Assembly (NCBI GenBank): GCA_030427485.1
Contig: JAUICG010000032.1
Coordinates: 1 to 49,247 of the forward strand
Source: Gammaproteobacteria bacterium
GTDB taxonomy: Bacteria > Pseudomonadota > Gammaproteobacteria > Pseudomonadales > Halieaceae
Reading direction: 5' to 3'
DNA: 49,247 nt
In this document: piece by piece, positions 16,827 through 24,902 of the stretch
Layout of the letters: every line of letters begins with the position of its first letter
Position numbering within the stretch: position 1 is the first letter of the stretch
The notes under the pieces: model-generated
What the model was told of the DNA's origin: nothing
The model's input: only the letters and a program-made list of their open reading frames with translations
Databases searched by the model: none
Made by a program: the position numbers and the translations under genes

Positions 16827-17729
16827 TTATGTGAAGACGTCGCTCAACAACCGGGAGAGCCGTTTCAGCGCCTTTCCGCGGTTGCTGATTTTCCACGCGA
16901 GGTAGTACGCCGGGTCGTCGGTGCTCGGAGTCTCGGTGGCCAACTCGACCAGCGCGCCGCTGTCCAGGCGCGTCTGGATCAGCCGGCGGGGCAGGTGGCC
17001 GATTCCCAGTCCCGCCAGTTGCGCATGGATCTTCTGCTCCATCGTCTGCACATAGAGCACCTGCTTGCCCGTGGTCAAACCGGCGTTGCGCATGACGTTA
17101 TGCTTCGCGGTATCGTGGGTCACGATGCGCCGGTGGCGCGGGAGTTGCTCGGCGACGGCCGAGGGCTTTTTGGCGACGTGCGCGAGGGGATGGCTGGCTG
17201 CCGCCACCAGCAGCATGTCAGCGGAGGCGACCGGCAGCGCGCGAAAGCCCTTTTGCAGCGGCACTGGCCCGGGTGCTCCCACCAGGATGTCTATGCCGTC
17301 CATTTCCAGCGCCTCCCAACCACCGCTCAGCACGCATTCCTGCACGTCGATCTCGAGGTTCGGTTGTTCCTCCAGCAGCGCGCCCAGGGCGCGAAAGAAC
17401 GGTTCGCGCTCAGTGGTGGATTCAAGTCCGATGCGCAATCGCGGTTCCCAGCCCGTGGCCAGTTCTTTCACCTGGTCCGTCAGATAAGCGGTGGCGCCGA
17501 GGATCTTGCGGCCCTCGTCGAGCAGCAGTTTGCCGGCGGGGGTCAATATCGAGCGCCGTCCCTGCCGCTGGAACAGCGTCACGGCCAGTTGCTCCTCCAG
17601 TTTCTGCACGGTGTAGGACAGCGCGGAGGTCGCCTTGCCCAGCTCTTCGGCGGCTTTGGCAAAGCTGCCCCGACGGTCTATCGCGTCCAGTGCTTGCAGT
17701 GCGTCGAGAGTGATTGCTGACTGGCTCAT
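16827..17729 (-). CDS. LysR-family regulator (YhaJ-like by context)
   Basis: The protein has 300 residues. The N-terminal winged helix-turn-helix reads LDAIDRRGSFAKAAEELGKA followed by TSALSYTVQKLEEQL, as in LysR regulators. The effector domain starts near residue 95 (PRLRIGLEST). It is divergent from a DoxX and a glutathionyl-hydroquinone reductase gene, the same grouping as yhaJ, yqjF and yqjG of E. coli, where YhaJ activates yqjF in response to nitroaromatic/quinone-type compounds. A LysR-type box lies 30 bases upstream of its start. Regulation of the divergent pair is therefore likely; the inducer is inferred. Confidence 0.88.
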   Translation of the reverse strand: MSQSAITLDALQALDAIDRRGSFAKAAEELGKATSALSYTVQKLEEQLAVTLFQRQGRRSILTPAGKLLLDEGRKILGATAYLTDQVKELATGWEPRLRIGLESTTEREPFFRALGALLEEQPNLEIDVQECVLSGGWEALEMDGIDILVGAPGPVPLQKGFRALPVASADMLLVAAASHPLAHVAKKPSAVAEQLPRHRRIVTHDTAKHNVMRNAGLTTGKQVLYVQTMEQKIHAQLAGLGIGHLPRRLIQTRLDSGALVELATETPSTDDPAYYLAWKISNRGKALKRLSRLLSDVFT

Positions 17730-17758
17730 AAAAGGCTCCCCCTGAAATCTGCGTATTA

Positions 17759-17779
17759 ATGTTCAATAAATTCGAACAT
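17759..17779. promoter_or_regulatory. LysR-type operator between LysR gene and doxX
   Basis: The sequence ATGTTC-N9-GAACAT is a perfect 6-bp inverted repeat. It contains the canonical T-N11-A LysR box within TTCAATAAATTCGAA. The position, 30 bases before the LysR ATG and 95 bases before the doxX ATG, is standard for LysR control of a divergent target. Confidence 0.6.
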
Positions 17780-17873
17780 ATGAGACGAAAATTGGCTCTT
17801 ATTTGCAAGCAGGCCCGCAAATACACTATCTCCACCAGTTCGGGAAACCGATCAATCCAACAGGAGAGTTACG

Positions 17874-18389
17874 ATGAAAACATTACTGAAAAATATCACC
17901 ACAAGCACAGCGGGGTTTGACACTCTCCCTGTGCGGCTGTCCGCCGGCGTCATCTTTACCGCCCACGGCGCGCAAAAACTGTTCGGCTGGTTCGGTGGTC
18001 ATGGCCTGGAGGGCACTGCGGGCTGGATGGCCTCTATCGGCCTGGAGCCCGGTCTGTTAATGGCGCTGCTGGCCGGCGGTGCGGAATTTTTTGGCGGCCT
18101 GGCCCTGATCGCGGGTCTGCTGGTGCGCCCCGCGGCCGCGGTACTGGCGCTGACCATGTTGGTGGCGATCGGCAGTGTCCATCTCGAAAACGGCTTGTTC
18201 ATGGCCAACAACGGCTACGAATTTGGCCTGGCGTTACTCGCCATGAGTGTCAGCCTCGTGCTGCGCGGTGCGGGGAGCCTTGGCGTCGACCGGGTGATCA
18301 GTGCGAGGCTGGGACGCGAGGTCGCGCGGACGCTACCGGCGAACGCAGTGACAGAAACGGCGCACGTGGTAACCGTCGCCAGGGCGTGA
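17874..18389 (+). CDS. DoxX-family inner-membrane protein (YqjF-like by context)
   Basis: The protein has 171 residues with four predicted helices. The DoxX signature RLSAGVIFTAHGAQKLFGWF is near residues 22-41, followed by ALLAGGAEFFGGLALIAGLL and FLMANN-like FMANNGYEFGLALLAMSVSL. DoxX proteins sit in the inner membrane and are linked to quinone/thiol redox stress. An AGGAGAG ribosome site precedes the ATG. It is followed 44 bases later by the hydroquinone reductase gene, with the LysR gene divergent. Confidence 0.85.
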   Translation: MKTLLKNITTSTAGFDTLPVRLSAGVIFTAHGAQKLFGWFGGHGLEGTAGWMASIGLEPGLLMALLAGGAEFFGGLALIAGLLVRPAAAVLALTMLVAIGSVHLENGLFMANNGYEFGLALLAMSVSLVLRGAGSLGVDRVISARLGREVARTLPANAVTETAHVVTVARA

Positions 18390-18433
18390 ATGAGGGCGCG
18401 ATAGGCAAAGCGCGAACCAGAGGAGAACTGACA

Positions 18434-19393
18434 ATGGGTTTACTGCAGAATGGCCAGTGGGTGGACAAGTGGTACGACACCCGCTCGAGCGGCGGCGAAT
18501 TCCGCCGCCAGGACAGCCGCTTTCGCAACTGGGTAACGACGGATGGCGCCGCCGGCGCGACCGGCCGCGAGGGATTCCGGGCAGAAGCGGGGCGCTACCA
18601 CCTGTACGTGTCACTGGCCTGTCCCTGGGCGCACCGCACGCTGATTTTTCGGGAGATCAAGGGCCTGCGGGAACTGGTGGATGTCTCGGTGGTCCAGCCG
18701 CTGATGTTGAACAACGGCTGGGAACTGGCGAACGACCAGTACGGCCTGGATTACCTCTACCAGTTGTACCTGAAGGCAGACCCGGCTTACGAGGGTCGGG
18801 TTACAGTGCCGGTGCTGTGGGACAAGCAGACCCGGACCATCGTCAGCAATGAGTCGGCCGACATCATCCGCATGTTCAATAGCGCGTTCGACGCACTCAC
18901 GGGCAACACCGGGGACTATTACCCACGCGCGTTGCGCGCGCAGATAGATGCGGTCAATGAGCGCGTCTACGAGACCATCAACAACGGCGTCTACCGGGCG
19001 GGTTTCGCCACGTCGCAGCAGGCCTACGAGGAGGCCTACTACAAACTGTTTGACGCGTTGGACTGGGTGGAGGCGACACTGGCGCGCCAGCGTTACCTGG
19101 CGGGGGACGCGCTGACGGAAGCGGACTGGCGCCTGTTCACCACCTTGATTCGTTTCGATGCGGTGTACCACGGGCATTTCAAGACCAACCGCCAGCGCAT
19201 TGCCGATTTCCCGGCGATCAGCAACTACGTGCGGGAGTTGTACCAGTATCCCGGCGTGGCGCAGACGGTGAACTTCGCCCATATCAAGCAGCACTACTAC
19301 GCCAGTCATGTCACCATCAACCCGACGCAGGTGGTGCCGCTCGGGCCGGAGCAGGATTTCACGCTACCACACGATCGCAGCCGTTTTGGCTGA
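18434..19393 (+). CDS. yqjG: Glutathionyl-hydroquinone reductase (YqjG/PcpF type)
   Basis: The protein has 319 residues from the ATG at 18434, chosen for its AGAGGAGA ribosome site; a GTG at 18386 is in frame but overlaps the doxX stop. The active-site motif SLACPWAHR puts the catalytic Cys at 63, as in E. coli YqjG. An Xi-class glutathione transferase C-terminal domain follows (NNGVYRAGFATSQQAYE, then LTEADWRLFTTLIRFDAVY). It reduces glutathionyl-hydroquinones to hydroquinones, restoring adducts made when quinones react with glutathione in the cytoplasm. It is co-transcribed with doxX. Confidence 0.95.
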   Translation: MGLLQNGQWVDKWYDTRSSGGEFRRQDSRFRNWVTTDGAAGATGREGFRAEAGRYHLYVSLACPWAHRTLIFREIKGLRELVDVSVVQPLMLNNGWELANDQYGLDYLYQLYLKADPAYEGRVTVPVLWDKQTRTIVSNESADIIRMFNSAFDALTGNTGDYYPRALRAQIDAVNERVYETINNGVYRAGFATSQQAYEEAYYKLFDALDWVEATLARQRYLAGDALTEADWRLFTTLIRFDAVYHGHFKTNRQRIADFPAISNYVRELYQYPGVAQTVNFAHIKQHYYASHVTINPTQVVPLGPEQDFTLPHDRSRFG

Positions 19394-19545
19394 GCGCAAC
19401 GACGTCGCGAAGCGGTGGGTTCAGCATGCACAGGAGGTTTATGCGGCAGAAGGCACTGAACTGAAGCTCAGGCAATTGGCTGTAATGGGCGCCGGCGCTG
19501 AAAAATACCTTGCAAATACGGAAAAATATTCCTAAATTGCATAGT

Positions 19546-20715
19546 ATGTTGAGTCGCCACCTATCCGGGAAACTGCAGGCAACGATCGCACAAGTACCTG
19601 TGGTCGCGTTACTCGGTGCGCGTCAGGTTGGGAAAACAACGCTGGCAAAGGCTGTTGCCAAAGACCTCAACTCGATTTATCTGGATCTGGAAGCGCCCGA
19701 GGATCTGCTGAAACTCAGTGATCCCACCAGTTTTTTGAGTGCTCATGCCGACAAACTGGTCATTCTGGATGAAATACAACGGAGTCCTGAGCTGTTTCCG
19801 GTGCTGCGAGGGCTGGTCGATAAGAACCGGGAGTCGGGCCGTAGAGCCGGGCAATTTTTGCTTCTCGGCTCGGCGTCTATGGAACTGATGCGACAGTCTT
19901 CGGAGAGTCTGGCCGGCAGAATCAGCTATATCGAAATGGGGGGACTGAACGTCGTTGAAGCCGGCAGTGGGCAGGGTGACCGGCAGAACCTGTGGCTGCG
20001 CGGAGGGTTTCCTGACAGCTACCTGAGCGTGGACGATGAATCGGCCATGGACTGGCTCGAAAACCTGATTCGTACCTACCTCGAACGCGATATCCCGCAA
20101 ATGGGTTTTCGGGTTCCCGCCGTCCGGCTGCGACGCCTGTGGACCATGATGGCGCATTTACAGGGTGAAACTGTCAACTACACAAAGTTGGCATCGAATC
20201 TTGAAGTTGATGCCAAGACGGTCTCCAATTACCTGGATATTTTGACGGACCTGCTGCTGGTGCGGCGTCTGGAGCCATGGCATGCCAACGTGAAGAAGCG
20301 CCTGGTGAAATCCCCCCGCTACTATGTGCGAGACAGCGGTATCCTGCACCGCCTGTTGGGTATCGAAAGCCATGACGGGTTGTTGTCGAATCCGGTGCTG
20401 GGTAAAAGCTGGGAAGGATTTGTCATCGAAAATATTCATTCGGTGCTGCCGAATCGTGCACGAACCCGGTTTTATCGCACTGCATCCGGTGCAGAGGTCG
20501 ACCTGGTTATCACCCTGCCTTCATCCGAAATCTGGGCGGTTGAAATCAAGCACGGGGTCGCTCCGAAAATCGGTAAGCACTATAGCCAGACCTGTGAGGA
20601 TGTCGGTGCAACACGCAAGTACATACTGTACGGCGGTACCGATGAGTTTTTAGTGGGCAACGATGTGAGAGTGATCTCGCTGGAAGGATTCATGGGAAAG
20701 CTGAATTCAGGTTGA
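19546..20715 (+). CDS. AAA family ATPase with C-terminal DUF4143
   Basis: The protein has 389 residues from the ATG at 19546; a TTG 36 bases upstream in frame is less likely. Walker A is LLGARQVGKTTLAKAV (about 22-37), Walker B LVILDEIQRSPELFP (about 73-87), and sensor-like LLLGSASMEL follows. The C-terminal half is DUF4143 (VDLVITLPSSEIWAVEIKHG), a PD-(D/E)XK-like nuclease-fold region with D and E-x-K. This is the AAA_14/DUF4143 type, widespread and often singly placed; the function is unknown, and it appears in mobile or defence-like settings. Its composition is less GC-rich than the neighbours, so transfer is likely. Confidence 0.88.
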   Translation: MLSRHLSGKLQATIAQVPVVALLGARQVGKTTLAKAVAKDLNSIYLDLEAPEDLLKLSDPTSFLSAHADKLVILDEIQRSPELFPVLRGLVDKNRESGRRAGQFLLLGSASMELMRQSSESLAGRISYIEMGGLNVVEAGSGQGDRQNLWLRGGFPDSYLSVDDESAMDWLENLIRTYLERDIPQMGFRVPAVRLRRLWTMMAHLQGETVNYTKLASNLEVDAKTVSNYLDILTDLLLVRRLEPWHANVKKRLVKSPRYYVRDSGILHRLLGIESHDGLLSNPVLGKSWEGFVIENIHSVLPNRARTRFYRTASGAEVDLVITLPSSEIWAVEIKHGVAPKIGKHYSQTCEDVGATRKYILYGGTDEFLVGNDVRVISLEGFMGKLNSG

Positions 20716-20884
20716 TTAACGCTAAAACACCAAACAATCACCCCGGAAACACCCGATTCGCCAGATGCCGGCTCAAGGAGCGGCGCAATGCGGACAGTGG
20801 CGCTACCTGGAAAACCTCTCGCCCCGGCTGTGGTACGCTCATGCCACCCGGCCGCCGACTTGCCGCAATCCGCAGGAGACCAGC

Positions 20885-21538
20885 ATGCACGATTTGAACG
20901 ACGCGGAATACGTACTTACCACGACGCGCTCGGTGCGCAAGCGGCTGGACTTCGACAGGGCGGTGGAGCGACACACGGTGGAGGAGTGCCTCGACATCGC
21001 GTTGCAGGCGCCCAACGGTTCCAACCTGAATACCTGGCGTTGGGTGATCGTCGACGACCGCGAATTGATCGCGCGGATCGCTGAATTGTACACACTGGCC
21101 ATGAACGATTTCGTCGCGCTGCTGGGCGATGCCACCGGCGAAAACTACATGGGCGCACATATCCCGGGGTTCGAGTCCATCAACGACTCGGTCGATTACC
21201 TGCGCGAGAACATGGCGCGCGTGCCGATGGTCGCGTTCCCGCTGATGGCCGGGCGCACCGAGGGCGCCAACAGTTTCTACCAGGCGAGCTGCTGGGGCTC
21301 GGTACTGCAATCGGTGTGGAGTTTCTTCCTCGCGCTGCGGACCCGTGGGCTCGGCAGTGCGTGGACCACCGCTTCGCTGTGGCGGGAGCAGGAGTTCGCG
21401 GAATTGCTGGGTATACCCTTCGAGCGCTACACACAGGCCGGCCTGTTCCCGATCGCCTATACGCGCGGTACGGACTTCAGGAAAGCCTGGCGCGCGCCGG
21501 TCGGCGAGGTGCTGGGCTGGAACCGCTTCCCCGACTGA
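20885..21538 (+). CDS. Nitroreductase-family flavoprotein
   Basis: The protein has 217 residues from the ATG at 20885 (CAGGAGACC upstream). The N-terminal signature TTTRSVRKRLDFDR binds FMN phosphate; IALQAPNGSNLNTWRWVIVD and the central ASCWGSVLQSVWSFFLALRT, GLGSAWTTASL segments fit the nitroreductase fold. It should be a dimeric FMN enzyme reducing nitro groups, quinones or enones with NAD(P)H. A SnoaL-like gene (38 bases on) and a P450 follow in the same direction. The substrate is unknown. Confidence 0.88.
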   Translation: MHDLNDAEYVLTTTRSVRKRLDFDRAVERHTVEECLDIALQAPNGSNLNTWRWVIVDDRELIARIAELYTLAMNDFVALLGDATGENYMGAHIPGFESINDSVDYLRENMARVPMVAFPLMAGRTEGANSFYQASCWGSVLQSVWSFFLALRTRGLGSAWTTASLWREQEFAELLGIPFERYTQAGLFPIAYTRGTDFRKAWRAPVGEVLGWNRFPD

Positions 21539-21576
21539 TTCCCACTGACCCCCACTGGCCCCCGGAGATAAGCCAC

Positions 21577-22059
21577 ATGCCGCACTACACAGAGCAGGAG
21601 CAGCGCAATATCCACACCCTCAACCAGCTCTTCGAAGGGCCCCCGGAGTTCGACCGCGTCGGCATCTTTCATCCCGAGGCGGTCTGGTGGAACGGCCTGC
21701 CGCACATCGGCAACCCGCCGGGGCAGACCGAGCACCGCGGCATCGATGCGATCGTTGCACTGATGAGCGGCTCGGGACGTTCCGACAACCTGCACCGCGG
21801 GGTCGATGCCTACCGCCTGGAGACCATCCGCTACGAGGATGTGGTGGTGCTGGCGGACGGCGACTACGTGGTGCGCCAGCACACCCAGCGCAGCGCGACC
21901 CACAGCGGCCGCGATTACTGCAACGTGTACTGCTTCGTGGTGAAGTTCAACGCCGAGGGCAAAATCGTATACCTCACAGAGCACTGGAACACCTGGCACG
22001 CGCAGCGCTTCCTGCTCGACAACTGGACCCTGGAGCCCGCTCACCCGGTGGAGGCCTGA
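21577..22059 (+). CDS. SnoaL-like/NTF2-fold protein
   Basis: The protein has 160 residues. The start at 21577 is set by CGGAGAT eight bases upstream. The order of elements fits a SnoaL-like cone fold: a first helix (EQRNIHTLNQLFEG), FHPEAVWWNGLPH, HRGIDAIVALM, then beta strands (VVVLADGDYVVRQH, YCNVYCFVVKFNAEGKIVYLTEHWNTWHAQ). Members include steroid isomerases, limonene-epoxide hydrolases and dehydratases; many act on small lipophilic compounds. Being between a nitroreductase and a P450, a role in the same path is plausible. Confidence 0.72.
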   Translation: MPHYTEQEQRNIHTLNQLFEGPPEFDRVGIFHPEAVWWNGLPHIGNPPGQTEHRGIDAIVALMSGSGRSDNLHRGVDAYRLETIRYEDVVVLADGDYVVRQHTQRSATHSGRDYCNVYCFVVKFNAEGKIVYLTEHWNTWHAQRFLLDNWTLEPAHPVEA

Positions 22060-22118
22060 GCGGGCCGGGTCCTGCCAAGGTGTTTTGCGGGCCAGTGCAA
22101 AGAATGTGTGTTCGTTCA

Positions 22119-22148
22119 TTGACAAAGCAAACTAACGCCTAGTAGTCT
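22119..22148 (+). promoter_or_regulatory. Sigma70 promoter for the P450 gene
   Basis: TTGACA (22119-22124), an 18-bp spacer and TAGTCT (22143-22148) lie 51 bases before the ATG. A strong -35 and moderate -10 suggest the P450 has its own promoter, so it need not depend on the nitroreductase transcript. Confidence 0.6.
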
Positions 22149-22199
22149 ATAGCACATCGCATTACTCGCCCGTCGGGTGACAACACCGGAGATAACACC

Positions 22200-23468
22200 A
22201 TGAGCCAGTGCCCCTTTGCCAAATTCCCGAACATGATCGACCCGGCGACGTACGAGAACGGCATGCCGTATGACGTCCTCAGGCAGATACGCGAGTCCGG
22301 CCCCGTCCACTGGATGGACGGCAGCTACGAGGGCGTACCCTACTGGCTGGTCACCGGGCGCGACGAGATCGACTTCATCTCCAAGAACCCCGGCATCTTC
22401 TCCAGCGAGGAGAAAACCGCGCTGGCTGAGGAGTGGTCCGAGGAGGAGATCAAGGGCATCCACAATCACATGATCATCAACGTCGACCCGCCGCGCCACC
22501 TGAACTACCGCAAGATCGTGCGCGCCTCGTTCACGCCGAAGGCGGTGGGTTCCTACGAGGCGCGCTTCCGCCAGCACGCGCGCAACATCGTCGACCGCGT
22601 CGCCAGCCGCGGCGAGTGCGAGTTCGTCGAGGAAGTGGCGGCGGAACTGCCGCTGCTGGCCATCCTGGAACTGTGCGGCGTGCCGGCGGAAGACCGCAAG
22701 GATTTCTTTCTGTGGACCAACCAGATGATGTTCAACCAGGACCCGGAACTGGCGCCGGACCCGGCGGTCACCGAGGCCGCTTCGGCTAACGTGGTGGCCT
22801 ACGCGATGAAACTGGCGGAAATGCACAAGGACAACCCGGAGGACAATATCGTCGGTGCGCTGCTGCGCGGCCACGGTGGCGTCGAGGGGCTTTCCGAGGA
22901 GGAGTTCATGTGGTTCTTCCTGCTGCTGATCGCCGCGGGCAACGAATCGACCCGCACCATCACCAGCCACGGCATGCGCCTGCTGATGGAAAATCCTGAC
23001 CAGCTCCAGTACCTGGTGGACAACCCGGACAAAATTGCCGGCGCCACCGAGGAGATGATCCGCTACAACACCGCCTTCATCATCATGCGGCGGCAGGTGA
23101 TGGAGGATATCGAGGTCGGCGGTCAGCAGATGAAGAAGGGCGACAAGCTCATCATGCACTACCACACGGTGAACCATGACGAGAAAATTTTCGGTGAGGA
23201 CGCGATGCAGTTCGACGTGCGCCGCCCGGAGCGCATGCCCAATCTGTACAACGAACATCGCGCCTTCGGCGTCGGCCAGCACTTCTGCCTGGGCACGCAC
23301 CTGGCGCGTCTGGAAGTGCAGGTCATGTTCGAGGAGATCATCCCGCGCCTGCGCAATCCGAAACTGGCCGGGGAGGTGCGCTACACCCGCTCCAACCTGG
23401 TGAACGGCATCAAGCGCATGCCCATCACGTTTGATCCGGAAGTGAAATCGGCCGAAGAAGCGGCCTGA
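22200..23468 (+). CDS. Cytochrome P450 (CYP124/125/142-like, bacterial class I)
   Basis: The protein has 422 residues, soluble, as in bacterial CYPs. The heme ligand is C363 in FGVGQHFCLGTHLARLE, the ExxR is EEMIRY (about 284-289), and the I-helix reads LLLIAAGNESTRTITSHGM. The AGNEST motif replaces the usual AGxDTT, similar to the AGNETTR of steroid/methyl-branched lipid hydroxylases. It needs ferredoxin and reductase, which are not in this window. The likely reaction is hydroxylation of a lipid, terpene or steroid chain. The upstream gap carries a good promoter, and a hairpin terminator follows at 23488. Confidence 0.94.
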   Translation: MSQCPFAKFPNMIDPATYENGMPYDVLRQIRESGPVHWMDGSYEGVPYWLVTGRDEIDFISKNPGIFSSEEKTALAEEWSEEEIKGIHNHMIINVDPPRHLNYRKIVRASFTPKAVGSYEARFRQHARNIVDRVASRGECEFVEEVAAELPLLAILELCGVPAEDRKDFFLWTNQMMFNQDPELAPDPAVTEAASANVVAYAMKLAEMHKDNPEDNIVGALLRGHGGVEGLSEEEFMWFFLLLIAAGNESTRTITSHGMRLLMENPDQLQYLVDNPDKIAGATEEMIRYNTAFIIMRRQVMEDIEVGGQQMKKGDKLIMHYHTVNHDEKIFGEDAMQFDVRRPERMPNLYNEHRAFGVGQHFCLGTHLARLEVQVMFEEIIPRLRNPKLAGEVRYTRSNLVNGIKRMPITFDPEVKSAEEAA

Positions 23469-23487
23469 TCGGCCGTGCTGGTACCGG

Positions 23488-23519
23488 GCCCCGGTGGTTT
23501 CTCCGCCGGGGCTTTTTTT
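23488..23519 (+). terminator. Rho-independent terminator after the P450 gene
   Basis: A stem GCCCCGG (23488-23494) pairs with CCGGGGC (23506-23512), extended inside by GG/CC, and is followed by seven T. It ends the plus-strand P450 transcript and also separates it from the convergent dioxygenase gene. Confidence 0.9.
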
Positions 23520-23562
23520 AGTTGTCGCGAGCAAAACACGGTGCGCGGATGCCGCGTTGGCA

Positions 23563-24378
23563 TCAACCGAGGCGATAGCTCGATACGGCGTAGCGTCCCG
23601 GGGCGCCCCCTTCCTGGTGGACGCAGGTCGCGCGTTCGTGCTCGGCGGCGCCCACCGCCACCATCAGGGGAATGAGGTGCTCCTCGCGCGGGTGGGCGTC
23701 GCGGGCCGACGGCGCCCGCTCCCAGTGCAACAGGCGATCGGTGCGGGCCTGTCCCTCGTGTCGCAGCATCGTGTCCCGCAGCCAGGCGTCAAAATTCGCC
23801 GAACCGGCCTGGCCGGTGCCCGAAGCGAACGCCTGCATGTTGTGGTAGCTCAGGCCGCTGCCCACGATGAGTACATCCTCGTCACGCAACGCCGCGATCG
23901 CGCGCCCAAGCTGCACGTGCGCCTGCGGCTGCAGGTCGTCTAACAGGGACAACTGCACCACAGGCACATCGGCCTCGGGAAACATCACCGCCAGCGGCGC
24001 GAACATGCCGTGGTCGTATCCCCGCTCGCGGTCTATGGCAGCCGGCAGGCTCGCCGCCTCTATCATCTGCAGAGTGCGCGCTGCCAGTTGCGGCGATCCG
24101 GGGCTGGCGTAGAGCACCTGGTAGGTATGCTCGGGAAACCCGTAATAGTCGTAGAGCATGCCGGGATGCGCCGCGCCCTGCACGGTGAAGGTGGTAGCTT
24201 CCCAGTGGGCCGATACCATCAGGATGGCCCGCGGACTGCGCCCGACCTGGCGCGGTATGTCGGCCAACGCGGCGGCCAGCGACGCATAGAGCGTGTGGCG
24301 CTCCGGCATCCACGGCCACGGCCCTCCGCCGTGGGAAATGAAATAGGTGGGCATGCGGTGTTGGCCGTGTGCGTTCAT
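23563..24378 (-). CDS. DODA-type class III extradiol dioxygenase family protein (YgiD-like)
   Basis: The protein has 271 residues from the ATG at 24378; an earlier in-frame ATG at 24492 gives a low-complexity Ala/Cys extension. Probable metal-binding residues are His in YFISHGGGPWPW, VSAHWEATTF, RGYDHGMFAPL and SGLSYHNMQAF, the set of histidines used in LigB/DODA proteins. YgiD of E. coli is a zinc-binding 4,5-DOPA dioxygenase homologue, so ring cleavage of a catechol is possible but not shown. It lies 40 bases after the DoxX gene of the buf cluster on the same strand and may be its last gene. Confidence 0.85.
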   Translation of the reverse strand: MNAHGQHRMPTYFISHGGGPWPWMPERHTLYASLAAALADIPRQVGRSPRAILMVSAHWEATTFTVQGAAHPGMLYDYYGFPEHTYQVLYASPGSPQLAARTLQMIEAASLPAAIDRERGYDHGMFAPLAVMFPEADVPVVQLSLLDDLQPQAHVQLGRAIAALRDEDVLIVGSGLSYHNMQAFASGTGQAGSANFDAWLRDTMLRHEGQARTDRLLHWERAPSARDAHPREEHLIPLMVAVGAAEHERATCVHQEGGAPGRYAVSSYRLG

Positions 24379-24418
24379 GTCGATACCTTGTGTTGAGGGC
24401 CTGCTCCCATCCCGCATA

Positions 24419-24892
24419 CTACCACCCGCGCCGATCGCCGCGCGCAGTGCGTGCGCGGCGCATCCAGCGGTCAAGTGACAGCAGGCCGCCACCCCAGATC
24501 AATACCTGCAGCAGCAGGATGCCCCAGATGTAATGCAGGTAGAGCGCGGCGGGCGGCATCTCCTCCAGGCTGGCGACAGCGACCAGGTTGATGATGAACA
24601 GGCCGGTGGCGGCAAAGCGGCTGGCCAGCCCGGTTGCCAGCAGGGCCGGCAGCACGAGTTCGCCGGCAGTAGCCAGGCCGGCGGCCAGTTTGAATGGCAG
24701 CAGGGGCACACTGTACTCGTACTCGAACAGGAACAGCGTGGTTTCCCAGTCGCGAAGTTTGGTCAGCCCGGCGGCAAAAAATACCCAGGCCACGTAGAGG
24801 CGCGCCGCGACCTGCGCGACAAACGCACTGCGCACCAGCGGATCAGAGACCCGGTAGTAGTGTCGTGAAAGTAATTGTATTGCATGTTGCAT
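24419..24892 (-). CDS. bufD: DoxX-family membrane protein, BufD-like
   Basis: The protein has 157 residues from the ATG at 24892, with AGGAGAA eight bases upstream. It has four membrane helices; AARLYVAWVFFAAGLTKLRD (about 29-48) is the DoxX motif, then ELVLPALLATGLASRFAATG and LHYIWGILLLQVLIWGGG. It starts 10 bases after the bufC stop. DoxX proteins of this cluster (BufD in Caulobacter, GigT in Cupriavidus) sit in the inner membrane and are thought to help with electron supply or export; the exact role is unresolved. It is a different subgroup from the DoxX at 17874. Confidence 0.85.
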   Translation of the reverse strand: MQHAIQLLSRHYYRVSDPLVRSAFVAQVAARLYVAWVFFAAGLTKLRDWETTLFLFEYEYSVPLLPFKLAAGLATAGELVLPALLATGLASRFAATGLFIINLVAVASLEEMPPAALYLHYIWGILLLQVLIWGGGLLSLDRWMRRARTARGDRRGW

Positions 24893-24902
24893 GGTAGTTC
24901 TC

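Noticed and set aside
19308..19535. 75-codon frame overlapping the end of the hydroquinone reductase
   Set aside because: Begins inside a well-supported gene in another frame, with no ribosome site or homology.
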